From assembly GCA_001784115.1 (NCBI GenBank), contig MFPD01000027.1, forward strand, positions 1 through 37,747: a DNA stretch of 37,747 nt, read 5' to 3'. The notes beneath the pieces are model-generated. The model saw only the letters and a program-made list of their open reading frames with translations. It was not told the DNA's origin and did no database searches. This document shows positions 15,732-24,187 of the stretch, in pieces. The position numbers were made by a program, and so were the translations under genes. Within the stretch, counting starts at the first letter, position 1; each line of letters opens with the position of its first letter. This DNA is from Candidatus Levybacteria bacterium RIFCSPLOWO2_02_FULL_37_18. Its GTDB lineage: Bacteria > Patescibacteriota > Microgenomatia > Levybacterales > UBA12049.

Positions 15732-16558
15732 CCAGGACTTCTCACAAACAATGTATCCCTCTTATTCTAACAGTTGTCACTTTTTTATTTCTATGCCTTT
15801 TCCTCTACGGGTTTATGCTCATTCTCAATTTTTTACCCACGCAGGAAAAAGTTCAATTTAGCTTAAGAAAACGGGACGTTCTCGTGGGGCTTACCATCTA
15901 TTTAAAAACCTCCATTGATTTTGCGATTTTTATAGGGAATCTCATGAGGGGCAACCCGGGCTGGAAAAATCGAATTGCAATAGAAATTGGTACAACTGTC
16001 GGAAATGCGCTCGGAACATTGGCGGTATTGACAATCTGGAACTTTTTCCGAGAAGTGACCCTTCTTATGGCTTTTATGATTATCCTTGCATCGTTTGTGT
16101 TGCTGAAGATGGCCGAGGAAAGTTTTGAAGAATTTAAAAAAAACAAAATACCCGTGGCAACTACTCTTATGAAACTACTCTTTTATCCGTTTAAAAAAAT
16201 TAATCATCTTTTCTCTCCTGTCTTAAATAAGCTTGTTCCCCGTGTTGGCATCGCAAAAGTAAATAAGATGCCATGGATACGGCTTGCATTCTTTTCTTTT
16301 ACAATTCCCTTTATTTTAGGTCTTGATGATTTCGCCGGATATATTCCCTTGTTTTCCGTTATTAATGTATTCGGATTTGCAATCGGAGTTTTTTTAGGAC
16401 ACATGCTTTTAACCGCTGCTCTCTTTCTCTCTCCAAAAAGAACAATTGCCGTTGTCAAACATCCTCTTATGCTTTTTATGGGGACACTGGCGTTTATTGC
16501 AATTGCTCTCTTTGGATTTTTAGAAGTTTTTCGTTTGATACTATCCCTTGTTCATTAG
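15728..16558 (+). CDS. Multi-pass membrane protein of unknown function
   Basis: The 276-residue product has about six or seven hydrophobic segments, the first being IPLILTVVTFLFLCLFLYGFM. Two segments carry buried acidic residues, TSIDFAIFIGNLM and ILGLDDFAGYIPLF, in similar positions of two halves. Such a two-repeat arrangement recalls LysE/TerC-type transporters, but I do not recognise the family. The conserved-looking IEIGTTVGNALGTL precedes a cytoplasmic loop of about 60 residues rich in Lys. It overlaps dedA by ATGA, so it probably shares its message and membrane context. Confidence 0.7.
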   Translation: MTRTSHKQCIPLILTVVTFLFLCLFLYGFMLILNFLPTQEKVQFSLRKRDVLVGLTIYLKTSIDFAIFIGNLMRGNPGWKNRIAIEIGTTVGNALGTLAVLTIWNFFREVTLLMAFMIILASFVLLKMAEESFEEFKKNKIPVATTLMKLLFYPFKKINHLFSPVLNKLVPRVGIAKVNKMPWIRLAFFSFTIPFILGLDDFAGYIPLFSVINVFGFAIGVFLGHMLLTAALFLSPKRTIAVVKHPLMLFMGTLAFIAIALFGFLEVFRLILSLVH

Positions 16559-16560
16559 TC

Positions 16561-16679
16561 TTCATACTTGATACAATTACATCTATCATTCCGAGTTCTG
16601 ATTGAAGAACGAAAAATCTCTATAAGAAAGATTGCTTCGCCCGCCTTTGGCGAGGCTCGCAATGACAAACAAGTATGAA
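16561..16679. repeat. Palindromic interspersed repeat with flanking perfect inverted repeat, upstream of galE
   Basis: The core (16586-16666) runs from TCATTCCGAG to GGCTCGCAATGAC. It is bracketed by TTCATACTTG (16561-16570) and its exact reverse complement CAAGTATGAA (16670-16679). The right arm contains the ATG of galE. It fills the whole gap between two genes. Confidence 0.75.
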
Positions 16680-17646
16680 CATTCTTGTAACTGGCGGAGC
16701 CGGATATATTGGCAGTTTCATGACCAAAGTTTTACTTGATAACGGATACGCTGTTTTCGTTGTTGACAGTCTGGAAAGAGGCCACAAAAACGCGATAGAC
16801 AAACGGGCTGATTTTCGAAAGCTAAATATTGGCAATACGCATGACTTAGAACAATTATTTTTAGGCCAACACATTGATGCCATTATTCATTTTGCTGCAT
16901 ACATCTCCGTTGAAGAATCAACAAAAAATCCAGAGCTTTACTATCAAAATAACGTATTGGGTTCTAAAGCTCTGTTTGCAACTGCAGTCGAACATAATAT
17001 AAAAATGTTTATTTTTTCATCGACTGCTGCCGTATATGGAAACCCAACACAAGTTCCCATCCCCGAAGATCATCCAAAAAATCCAACAAGTCCATACGGA
17101 AAAACAAAACTGCAAATGGAAGAAATTCTATCAAGCCTTACCCAAGGAAGAGATATTTCTTTTACAGTGTTGAGATATTTTAATGCCTCCGGGGCATCAC
17201 TTGACGGATCATTGGGAGAAAACCACACTCCAGAAACGCATATTATTCCAAACGCCATAAAAGCTGCATTGCGTAATGAATCTTTTTCATTGTTTGGAAC
17301 TGATTATAAAACAAGCGATGGAACATGTGTCAGAGATTATATTCACGTACTTGATCTTTGCGATGCGCACTTACTGGCGCTGGAAAAATTAAAAAAACAA
17401 AAAGGACAGTGTTATTACAATATTGGCACAGGAATCGGATATTCCAATCTTGAGGTACTTAAAGAGGTAAAACGCATAACAGGAACAAAAATAAAAATGG
17501 AGGAGAAAAATCGAAGACCTGGCGACCCGAATGTCTTAATTGCAGATCCTGCAAAAATTATCCAAGAGCTTTCTTTTGCTCCCAAATATTCAGACATAGA
17601 AACCATTGTAAAATCTGCATATCTCTGGCATAGAAATCAAGCCTGA
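16675..17646 (+). CDS. galE: UDP-glucose 4-epimerase
   Basis: GalE interconverts UDP-glucose and UDP-galactose using bound NAD, supplying sugars for surface polysaccharide. The Rossmann motif GGAGYIGS is at the N-terminus, the catalytic Ser/Thr region is IFSSTAAVYG, and the YxxxK motif is YGKTK. DGTCVRDYIHVLDLCDAHL is the classical GalE C-terminal signature. The length (323) is normal. The start codon lies in the right arm of a flanking inverted repeat. The gene ends one base before the end of the convergent DUF4012 gene. Confidence 0.95.
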   Translation: MNILVTGGAGYIGSFMTKVLLDNGYAVFVVDSLERGHKNAIDKRADFRKLNIGNTHDLEQLFLGQHIDAIIHFAAYISVEESTKNPELYYQNNVLGSKALFATAVEHNIKMFIFSSTAAVYGNPTQVPIPEDHPKNPTSPYGKTKLQMEEILSSLTQGRDISFTVLRYFNASGASLDGSLGENHTPETHIIPNAIKAALRNESFSLFGTDYKTSDGTCVRDYIHVLDLCDAHLLALEKLKKQKGQCYYNIGTGIGYSNLEVLKEVKRITGTKIKMEEKNRRPGDPNVLIADPAKIIQELSFAPKYSDIETIVKSAYLWHRNQA

Positions 17647-20262
17647 TTATTTTCGAACCAAGTCAACTCTAAATTGAGTATCTCTTTTCAAAGGAAATTT
17701 AGCCCATGCAATTTTTTCTCCTGTTATCATACGATCATCTTTTTTAAAAAGCGTAAAGGTATTTGGATATACGAATGATGCGCTCCATATATCTTCTTCT
17801 GTTCCCGGCTGTTTAAAAATGCGGAGTTTGTAGGATACAATTTTTCCGATTTGCGGAGTATTTTTCAACCGGTACGTAATGACTACTTTTTTTTCAGAGC
17901 TACTTGGAACAGTAAGATAAAAACCATAGACTGTTTTTTCCCCCTGCTCATACTTCTCAACTTCTATCCCCTCTTTGTTTTTAATTTGTTGTTCATTTGA
18001 AAGAACAAAACCCTGAGTTTTATCATCAATACCAATTGATAAAAGTTCTGATTTTTTTGGCAGGATAAATCTAACATAGAATTTATAATCAATTTCTTTT
18101 GTATTTGGTTCTGCAATGTTTTTGTAATTTATTTTTAATTTCCCCGACACACTTCCTTCTTTAGACAGAGTTGTTAATAGGTCTACTTTTCTTTGCACAA
18201 AATAATTTGCTTTATTCCCTCCAATGTTTGATTCGTTAATGCCTACAAAATCCTGTATTTCATTTTCTCTTTCATAGACCGTAGCAGGAATTGCCGATGA
18301 AACACCGGCTACGGAAAATGGCCTTTGCATATCTTTGTCTAAAAACGCAAAAAGAATATGTTTTTCTGCTATTGACAGATATAAAGCATCAAGCAGCTGA
18401 GTATACGAATGAAGAGTCGCAATTTTATTTTGTATCGCGATAAATAAAGAAGCAATAAAATTTTTCTTTTGGGTAGATCCTGGGAAAAAAAAATTTTCCG
18501 CATACTCCTGTGTAAGCCAATATACGTTTTCTTCGGTGACGGTCTTGTTGTAATCTAAAACTTTTACTTCTCCGATTGCTTTTAAAATCTGTTTTACAAC
18601 AGATACGTCTATCCCGATAACACCGTCAATATCAACTCCTGTTTCTTGTTTAAATATAAATGCGGAAACTGTTGCTGCTTTTGGAAAGTCAATATTGTAA
18701 TTGCTGTCTCGTAAAAATAAATGTTTTATGCCCATGTATTTTTGTAAAAACTCAGGCGGATCAATATGTCCCTTTAATTTTCCGTCTGCTTCATACACAT
18801 CTTCAATTGAAAAACCCTCCATCTTTCCTTTATTAAAAGACACAGTCGCATAAGATCCAATAAATCCTCCTGTTGCTCGAAGCTCCATATTGTTTTGGAA
18901 CAACAAAAGATATGTTTTTTTTCTATCGATTCCCAGTACGGAGAGCAGGACTTCGTTTATGTGCTCAAGAAGTACTGTTTGATCCTGGATACTTTCTAGC
19001 TTTTGCTTAATATCACCCGGAACCAATGGATCTATTTTTAAATATTGAAATTCTAAAATAGACTCTTTTATCAATCTTTGAGAAATAAGAAAATCTTCTT
19101 GCGGCTTTTTTGCCGTACCCAGAAATACGTGGGCTAAAGAGCCCAATGCATCATGCAGCTTAACAACAGTACTGCTCAAACTTTTTCCTTTTTGTAAAGA
19201 GTCTGTAAGTTTTTGGACATGTATTCTCTGCCCAACATATGATGACTCTAAAAGCACAAATGGGGAAAAAGAATTTCCAAAAGAAAATATTTTTACGGCC
19301 TTCGTTGCGTGTGATTTACTATCCGCATACTTTCCTTCTTCTGCTTTCTCCTTAACCTTTTTTAATTCATACGTCCCTAGCGACAAACTTAAAATACTTA
19401 TGACAACAGGAAGAAGTACAAAGAATATACACAGGGCAATAATAAAGAGTATTGCTTGCCTGCTGTTTGTTGTCTGTCTTGAGCGCTCAGATGATTGTGT
19501 TTTGGGTTTTTGATACAATCCTTTTTCCAAAACCTCCTCTAAACGTTTTTTTAAAAGATATTCGTCGGGAATACAATACTCCCCTTCTTCTAAAAAAAAT
19601 TGCGGATGTGTTTTTGTTTCTTGTTTTGAAAAATCTATTTTAAAAAGCGGATTTATTTTTTTTAACGCTCTTGCAAAAGATAACTCCGTGGGCGGGTTTT
19701 TTTGAAAAATATAAAAAATTCCGGAGTGTTTTTTTTCGTCAAAAAAGAGTTTCGTAATTACGCGTATTGCATCTTCCATATGTACAGGATAAATCGTTTC
19801 TACTCCCGTTTTAGCAATTTCTATCACTCCTTTTTCGTATGCATTGACAAGAATTTCTTCTACTCTATTTTTCCCCGAAACCATATTCCCAAATACATCA
19901 CCCAGAATAAAAAACATTATATTTTTTTTATCACGAATTCTCTCCCGCAAATCTTGCGCATATTTTCTTTCCAGGACAACAATACATTTCTTTCTTGTTT
20001 GGGCTTGTAATTCGGAAAGTGAATTTTTTATTTCTTCTTCGCCGTTATATACGACAAATATGTACTCATATTCGTACTCGGGAATTACGGGCAGTTTTTT
20101 TCTTTCTTTTTTATAGTGGATATATACGTCATCCTCAGACCTAACATACGCCTCTGGTTTTTTACTGCTTACCAATACAAAGGAATATGCGTCTTTTACG
20201 GATTGCCAAAATATATTTCCAATATTGTCTTGTTTGTCCAGAATTAATACGCGCTGCTTCAT
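17647..20262 (-). CDS. DUF4012 protein with N-terminal degenerate epimerase-like domain
   Basis: Three parts can be seen in 871 residues. Residues ~1-240 resemble a short-chain epimerase fold (GDVFGNMVSGKNRVEEIL, then YPVHMEDAIRVI), but the GxxGxxG NAD motif and YxxxK are absent. A single transmembrane helix lies at ~269-296 (ILFIIALCIFFVLLPVVISI). The outer part holds DUF4012, with NNMELRATGGFIGSY (~457-471), LFLRDSNYNIDFP and DIDGVIGIDVSVV. DUF4012 is distantly like LytR-CpsA-Psr enzymes and is common next to polysaccharide genes in CPR genomes. Neighbours galE and an O-antigen polymerase support a role in attaching or exporting envelope glycans; this is inference. A TATAAT on the minus strand (20282-20277) lies 14 bases before its ATG. 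Confidence 0.85.
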   Translation of the reverse strand: MKQRVLILDKQDNIGNIFWQSVKDAYSFVLVSSKKPEAYVRSEDDVYIHYKKERKKLPVIPEYEYEYIFVVYNGEEEIKNSLSELQAQTRKKCIVVLERKYAQDLRERIRDKKNIMFFILGDVFGNMVSGKNRVEEILVNAYEKGVIEIAKTGVETIYPVHMEDAIRVITKLFFDEKKHSGIFYIFQKNPPTELSFARALKKINPLFKIDFSKQETKTHPQFFLEEGEYCIPDEYLLKKRLEEVLEKGLYQKPKTQSSERSRQTTNSRQAILFIIALCIFFVLLPVVISILSLSLGTYELKKVKEKAEEGKYADSKSHATKAVKIFSFGNSFSPFVLLESSYVGQRIHVQKLTDSLQKGKSLSSTVVKLHDALGSLAHVFLGTAKKPQEDFLISQRLIKESILEFQYLKIDPLVPGDIKQKLESIQDQTVLLEHINEVLLSVLGIDRKKTYLLLFQNNMELRATGGFIGSYATVSFNKGKMEGFSIEDVYEADGKLKGHIDPPEFLQKYMGIKHLFLRDSNYNIDFPKAATVSAFIFKQETGVDIDGVIGIDVSVVKQILKAIGEVKVLDYNKTVTEENVYWLTQEYAENFFFPGSTQKKNFIASLFIAIQNKIATLHSYTQLLDALYLSIAEKHILFAFLDKDMQRPFSVAGVSSAIPATVYERENEIQDFVGINESNIGGNKANYFVQRKVDLLTTLSKEGSVSGKLKINYKNIAEPNTKEIDYKFYVRFILPKKSELLSIGIDDKTQGFVLSNEQQIKNKEGIEVEKYEQGEKTVYGFYLTVPSSSEKKVVITYRLKNTPQIGKIVSYKLRIFKQPGTEEDIWSASFVYPNTFTLFKKDDRMITGEKIAWAKFPLKRDTQFRVDLVRK

Positions 20263-20277
20263 GGTAAAAATTTGTAA

Positions 20278-20709
20278 TTATAGAGATTTGGCTTTATTAA
20301 GAGCCATATTAACAAGTGAGTCAGCTTTTTTATTTTTCTCGCGGGAAATATACGCATATGATACAACAAGACCCAGCTCTGCTTCTTTTTCTCTGATTTT
20401 AAACAAGAGGTTTTTAAGGGCAGCATTTTTTATTTTATATAAACCAGTAAGTTGTGAGTACGCAAGCTGTGAATCCATGAAAAAATATATTTTTGTATCC
20501 TTGTCTAAAAGCTTCTTGTTTTTACAAAGCCACGTAATTGCAAAAAGAATTGCCTTGTATTCTGCAATATTATTTGTTGCGATACCAATTGGTTCTCCGC
20601 CGGACAGAAGTTGCCTCCCGTGTTCGTTTTCAACATATACTCCGATTGCCGATTCTCCCGGATTTCCCCGAGAACCACCATCCGTATAAATATATAAAGC
20701 TTTATTCAT
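20278..20709 (-). CDS. rnhA: Ribonuclease HI-like protein
   Basis: The RNase H fold cleaves RNA in RNA-DNA hybrids. The four catalytic acids are visible: YTDGGSRGNPG, IAEYKAIL, FMDSQLAY and KKADSLVN. The product has 143 residues from the ATG at 20709; the TTG at 20715 in the ORF track adds two residues. It is of the RnhA/'reverse transcriptase-like' short form without an N-terminal hybrid-binding domain. It ends just before the DUF4012 gene and its 3' end contains that gene's -10 box. Confidence 0.9.
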   Translation of the reverse strand: MNKALYIYTDGGSRGNPGESAIGVYVENEHGRQLLSGGEPIGIATNNIAEYKAILFAITWLCKNKKLLDKDTKIYFFMDSQLAYSQLTGLYKIKNAALKNLLFKIREKEAELGLVVSYAYISREKNKKADSLVNMALNKAKSL

Positions 20710-20811
20710 GTTCAATACATAGAATCTCGTTGGTATTTGTGTATTTTTTTGGCGCGAGAAGCACGGTGATACAGCGTGTTGGGCAAAAAAAGGGGCAGTG
20801 TAAAAAGAAAT

Positions 20812-22272
20812 TCAATAGCCATTGTTTTTATTGTAGCAAAGACCGAGGATAAAAGAAAAAAGCAATTGCCCCTGCTGTAGTGTAAGAAAATAATGATCAA
20901 ACAAACCAATGATTAAAATTGTGAAAAGTAGTGTGGCTCCGGGTGCACCCCGATTGAATCGGGACAAACCGGAATGACGAACCGCGTTCAAAATGAACCA
21001 AATAAAGAATGTGAATCCTACAATTCCGGTTTCCGCCAATAGTAACAAATAAATATTGTGCACCGGCTGGAGCAGTATTGTTTTTGTGTTTGAACTTATA
21101 TAATCAGGCAGATTAATAAGAAAATTATTTAAGCCTACTCCAAACAAAGGATGATTTCTGAAGATAGATAATGCTGCTTTATTAAGTTCTGTTCTATACA
21201 CTATGGATTCGTCGCTTAGTTGGATACTAAACCGAGAGAATAGGGGAAAGAAGAATAATCCAAAAAGTAAAAAAGCAAATAATCCAATTAGCCAATACGT
21301 CTTAATTTTTGTTCTTAACTGAACAATCAGCCGATATGCAAATATTAAAATGTACAATAGAACTGCAGTTCTGCTCATTGTTAAAAACAATGCGACCGAA
21401 CCAAAAGTAACAATGCTTGTCATTCCGAACGAAGTGAGGGATCTCTTTTCCACAATGACAGAACGCGTATGTGTATTGAGTAGCATTTGCAAGACAATGA
21501 GGAGATAGCCTGCGAGCACATTCGGATGGGAAAAAGTTCCGTATGGTCTAAGAACCAACGCGCCGTTTAAAGAAGCATTCGCAATGCCGGGAGTTTGAGG
21601 ATTAAAAAATCGCTCGCCGAAAAAATAAAATATTCCCTGTAGAGATCCTTGATGCAGATACTGGGCAGTTGCAAGAAAAGACTCAAATACAACTCCTATG
21701 CTAAAAAGTGTAATCAACCGATTATTGCTAAACCTGAATTTAAGCGCTGTATAATACCCAAAGAAAATAAGCTCCAAAAGTTTTATAAATCCATACAATC
21801 CCAGTTGGGGAAATTTGGAAAAAACAATTCCGGTTCCAAGAGACAGAAAGAAAATAAAATAACAAATGTCATTGCGAGGAGTCAAGAATAAAGCTGGACG
21901 ACGAAGCAATCTTAAGAGATTCTGAATCCCATTCGGCAGGCTCAAGGCCTGAGCGGAGTCGAACGACAAGTTCAGAATGACAGGAATAAGATTGCTTCTC
22001 CACCAGCTGACTCCTCGCAATGACAAAAATGAGTCAATGAGCCATAAAACAATCAATAATAAAATCAATACATCAGTCATGTATATCGTGGGGGAAAGGT
22101 AGTCAATTCGCAGTCCAAGAACTTTTGAATACTCCGGCCAAAAATGAAGACCAAGTTGAGTAGGGAGAAAAAGAATAATTGAATAAAAAAGAAGTAGCTC
22201 TGTCATTGCAAGAAGTTCTTTAGAACGACGAAGCAGTCTGTGTTCAAAAAAGATTGCCGCGATCATATTCAT
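20812..22272 (-). CDS. O-antigen polymerase/ligase-like membrane protein with several repeat-derived segments
   Basis: Wzy/WaaL-type proteins polymerise or ligate polysaccharide at the outer face of the membrane. The product has roughly ten hydrophobic helices. It also has the O-antigen ligase region with PYGTFSHPNVLAGYLLIVLQ and NHPLFGVGLNNFL, and a following VHNIYLLLLAETG. The N-terminal 22 residues, ~50 residues (83-134) between early helices, IVEKRSLTSFGM and a C-terminal HSGLSRFNRGAPG are all encoded by interspersed repeats. The native start may be the ATG at 22206 (MTELLLFYS). Despite four elements the frame is open throughout, suggesting either tolerated loop insertions or recent decay. 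Confidence 0.8.
   Translation of the reverse strand: MNMIAAIFFEHRLLRRSKELLAMTELLLFYSIILFLPTQLGLHFWPEYSKVLGLRIDYLSPTIYMTDVLILLLIVLWLIDSFLSLRGVSWWRSNLIPVILNLSFDSAQALSLPNGIQNLLRLLRRPALFLTPRNDICYFIFFLSLGTGIVFSKFPQLGLYGFIKLLELIFFGYYTALKFRFSNNRLITLFSIGVVFESFLATAQYLHQGSLQGIFYFFGERFFNPQTPGIANASLNGALVLRPYGTFSHPNVLAGYLLIVLQMLLNTHTRSVIVEKRSLTSFGMTSIVTFGSVALFLTMSRTAVLLYILIFAYRLIVQLRTKIKTYWLIGLFAFLLFGLFFFPLFSRFSIQLSDESIVYRTELNKAALSIFRNHPLFGVGLNNFLINLPDYISSNTKTILLQPVHNIYLLLLAETGIVGFTFFIWFILNAVRHSGLSRFNRGAPGATLLFTILIIGLFDHYFLTLQQGQLLFSFILGLCYNKNNGY
20935..20978. repeat. Interspersed repeat in the 3' part of the polymerase gene
   Basis: The stretch GGCTCCGGGTGCACCCCGAT...ATCGGGACAAACCGGAATGAC contains short inverted repeats (CCCGAT/ATCGGG) and the family end GGAATGAC. 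It is in frame within the polymerase gene. Confidence 0.55.
21419..21459. repeat. Interspersed repeat in the middle of the polymerase gene
   Basis: GTCATTCCGAACGAAGTGAG...CACAATGAC is a short copy of the GTCATTC family. It encodes VIVEKRSLTSFGMT in frame between two hydrophobic helices. Confidence 0.65.
21868..22024. repeat. Nested interspersed repeats in the polymerase gene
   Basis: The outer element has perfect 16-bp inverted ends, GTCATTGCGAGGAGTC and GACTCCTCGCAATGAC. Inside it a second element runs from ATTCTGAATCCC to GTTCAGAATGAC. Both are translated in frame. This is an element of one subfamily inserted into one of another. Confidence 0.8.
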
Positions 22273-22286
22273 TCGCTCGCAATGAC
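22202..22286. repeat. Interspersed repeat at the 5' end of the polymerase gene
   Basis: GTCATTGCAAGAAGTTC...TCGCTCGCAATGAC has the family ends. It covers the gap to jag and the first ~22 codons of the polymerase ORF, which bears on the start codon choice. Confidence 0.7.
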
Positions 22287-22288
22287 GG

Positions 22289-22741
22289 TTAACGGGGTCT
22301 TATAACCAGGGCTCTGTCTCTTCCAACTCCGGTAGATTCTGAAACCACTTCGTTATCTTCTACAAGCAGCATATGAATTATCCGGCGTTCCCAGGATTTT
22401 AAATGAGAAAGCGACATTTCTCTTTGCTCGGAAAGCACTCGTTCCTTTGTCTTAAGAGCAAGATTTGTTAAATAATCAGTTCTGTTTTTCTTGTAATCTC
22501 CTGCTTCGATAGAAACCCTGACAAATTTTCCCAGTTTTTTAGAAACTGCCAAAGAGGCAATCAACTGAAGACTTTCCAAAACCTCGCCGTGGTACCCAAT
22601 AACAATTCCCATGTCATTTGTATCCAACAAGACATGAAGGGTTTCATTGTCAAAAGAAAGCTCAAACGTCCCTTCAATTTCTAACGCTTTAAGCAAATCT
22701 TCTATTGTTTTAAAAACTTTCTTTTCTTCTTTTTTATCCAT
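22289..22741 (-). CDS. jag: KH-R3H RNA-binding protein (Jag/KhpB/EloR)
   Basis: This RNA-binding protein is linked to control of cell elongation in other bacteria. The KH domain shows MGIVIGYHGEVLESLQ with the GxxG loop, and the R3H domain shows WERRIIHMLL (RxxxH) followed by STGVGRDRALVI. The Jag_N domain is absent, giving 150 residues instead of ~200-300. It starts 2 bases after yidC, the conserved order at bacterial origins (rpmH-rnpA-yidD-yidC-jag). Confidence 0.93.
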   Translation of the reverse strand: MDKKEEKKVFKTIEDLLKALEIEGTFELSFDNETLHVLLDTNDMGIVIGYHGEVLESLQLIASLAVSKKLGKFVRVSIEAGDYKKNRTDYLTNLALKTKERVLSEQREMSLSHLKSWERRIIHMLLVEDNEVVSESTGVGRDRALVIRPR

Positions 22742-22743
22742 AG

Positions 22744-23553
22744 TTATTTTTTATTTTTGTTTAATTTTTCTACCCACTCAGCTAATCCTCCAAGTCCGGA
22801 AATTTTATGTTGTTGTAGTATACCAAAAACAGTAAACGTATTCCAATACAAAGAAAGGCCAATGGGAAGGGAGTAGGAAAAAAATCCAATCATGACAGGA
22901 AATATATACATAGACTGCGTTTGGAAAGCAGAAGAAAAATCATCTCCGCTACTTGACGGATTATTTTTTGACCGAACAGGAGTTTTTACATACATCATTT
23001 TTGATTGAATAAACTGAAATACTCCCGTGGCAACAGGAATTAAAATTATTAAATACATAGTTTGTATAAGCTGAGAAGGGCTTTGAGAAAGCGGAATGCC
23101 AAGAAAACGAGCATCCCATGTGCTTGTTAATTGTAGCCAGTCAAAGTAAAGCACTTTATTTATCTCGGAAAGAACCATGTCCGGCTTTAAGGCAACTATT
23201 TTCCCAAGCACCGAATACAAAGCCCAAATTATAGGAAGTTGAATGACAACGGGAAGGCATCCGGCAGCCGGATTTATTCCGTGCTCTTTATAAAGCTTCA
23301 TCGTTTCTTCTTGCAAGCGCTTTGAGTCACCCTTATGTAGCTCTTTTAATGTATGTAAATGAGGCGTGACTTTTTGCATTTTGCTTGAAGCTTTTAACTG
23401 CGAAGCGGTAAAGGGGTATAAAATAAATCTGATTAAAACAGTAAGCAAGATTACAGAAAAACCCAAGGGAGATGGAATATGCAAAAACACAAGCACCTTA
23501 TAAATTGCTATTAAAACATTAATAATCGGCTCAACTAAAAAGGTATCAAACAT
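22744..23553 (-). CDS. yidC: Membrane protein insertase YidC/Oxa1
   Basis: YidC inserts and folds inner-membrane proteins with or without SecYEG. The 269-residue product is the short Oxa1-like form without the large periplasmic domain. Hydrophobic segments include LGFSVILLTVLIRFILYPFT with the conserved Arg. The cytoplasmic hairpin carries MQKVTPHLHTLKELHKGDSK and is followed by GINPAAGCLPVVIQLPIIWALY, a family signature. The later segments IFPVMIGFFSYSLPIGLSLYW complete five helices. No lipoprotein signal is seen. Confidence 0.95.
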   Translation of the reverse strand: MFDTFLVEPIINVLIAIYKVLVFLHIPSPLGFSVILLTVLIRFILYPFTASQLKASSKMQKVTPHLHTLKELHKGDSKRLQEETMKLYKEHGINPAAGCLPVVIQLPIIWALYSVLGKIVALKPDMVLSEINKVLYFDWLQLTSTWDARFLGIPLSQSPSQLIQTMYLIILIPVATGVFQFIQSKMMYVKTPVRSKNNPSSSGDDFSSAFQTQSMYIFPVMIGFFSYSLPIGLSLYWNTFTVFGILQQHKISGLGGLAEWVEKLNKNKK

Positions 23554-23576
23554 ACATTAAATGCAAAAGGCAAAAA

Positions 23577-23861
23577 TCAAAAGGCAAAATTATTCCTTAA
23601 TGTTAAAAACTTTTGAGTTTTGAGTTTTGCTTTTGACCTTTGACTTTTGAGTTTTGAGTTTACAAAGGGTTGGCATGATAGTATCCTTCGAATCGACCTA
23701 TATCCTCCAATAACAATTCCATGTTTGCCAATAGATCTTTTAGCATATTCCGAACAACTAAGATTGTGGCGGCATTTTGCGGAAACACCAAGCATCTGGC
23801 TTATAATTTTTGATACAAACATCTGATACAAACTAATGAAAAACAAAAGGATTATCCTCAT
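23577..23861 (-). CDS. yidD: Membrane protein insertion efficiency factor YidD, repeat-derived C-terminus
   Basis: YidD is a small membrane-associated protein that assists YidC. CRHNLSCSEYAKRSIGKHG followed by RSIRRILSCQPF matches the family signature CRFxPTCSxYAxxAIxxHG...RILRCxPF. The usual GxDPVP ending is missing; instead the last ~27 residues (NSKLKSQRSKAKLK...) are read from a TTTTGAGTTTTGAGTTT-type micro-repeat. Its ATG overlaps the rnpA stop (ATGA). Confidence 0.9.
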   Translation of the reverse strand: MRIILLFFISLYQMFVSKIISQMLGVSAKCRHNLSCSEYAKRSIGKHGIVIGGYRSIRRILSCQPFVNSKLKSQRSKAKLKTQKFLTLRNNFAF

Positions 23862-24187
23862 TTCAAATAATCTTCTTTTTTTAATACGTGTAACACGCTA
23901 AAACAAATTTCTTGCTGGTCTTTTTGAATTATTTCTTGTTTTACAATAAATAGCATATCAAGGCCTGATTGTATTATACCAAGATTTTTTTCTATACACA
24001 TGCTAATTATTCTTTTTGTTCTATTTCTTTTTACCGCACGTTTGTCAATCTTTTTAGAAACAACAAATCCATATCTGTTATACAAAAATCCGTTTTTACT
24101 AACTTTTAAAGTAAACAGGGGGGTTGTGTAAGACGCACAATGCATTAACCGGGTGCCAAGCACAAGTCTATTTTGTTTTTTTAACAT
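23858..24187 (-). CDS. rnpA: Ribonuclease P protein component
   Basis: RnpA assists the RNase P RNA in 5' maturation of tRNA. YGFVVSKKIDKRAVKRNRTKR contains the RNR signature. The 109-residue length is normal. Its ATG follows the rpmH stop codon directly with no gap, and its stop overlaps yidD, so the three are translationally coupled. Confidence 0.95.
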   Translation of the reverse strand: MLKKQNRLVLGTRLMHCASYTTPLFTLKVSKNGFLYNRYGFVVSKKIDKRAVKRNRTKRIISMCIEKNLGIIQSGLDMLFIVKQEIIQKDQQEICFSVLHVLKKEDYLK

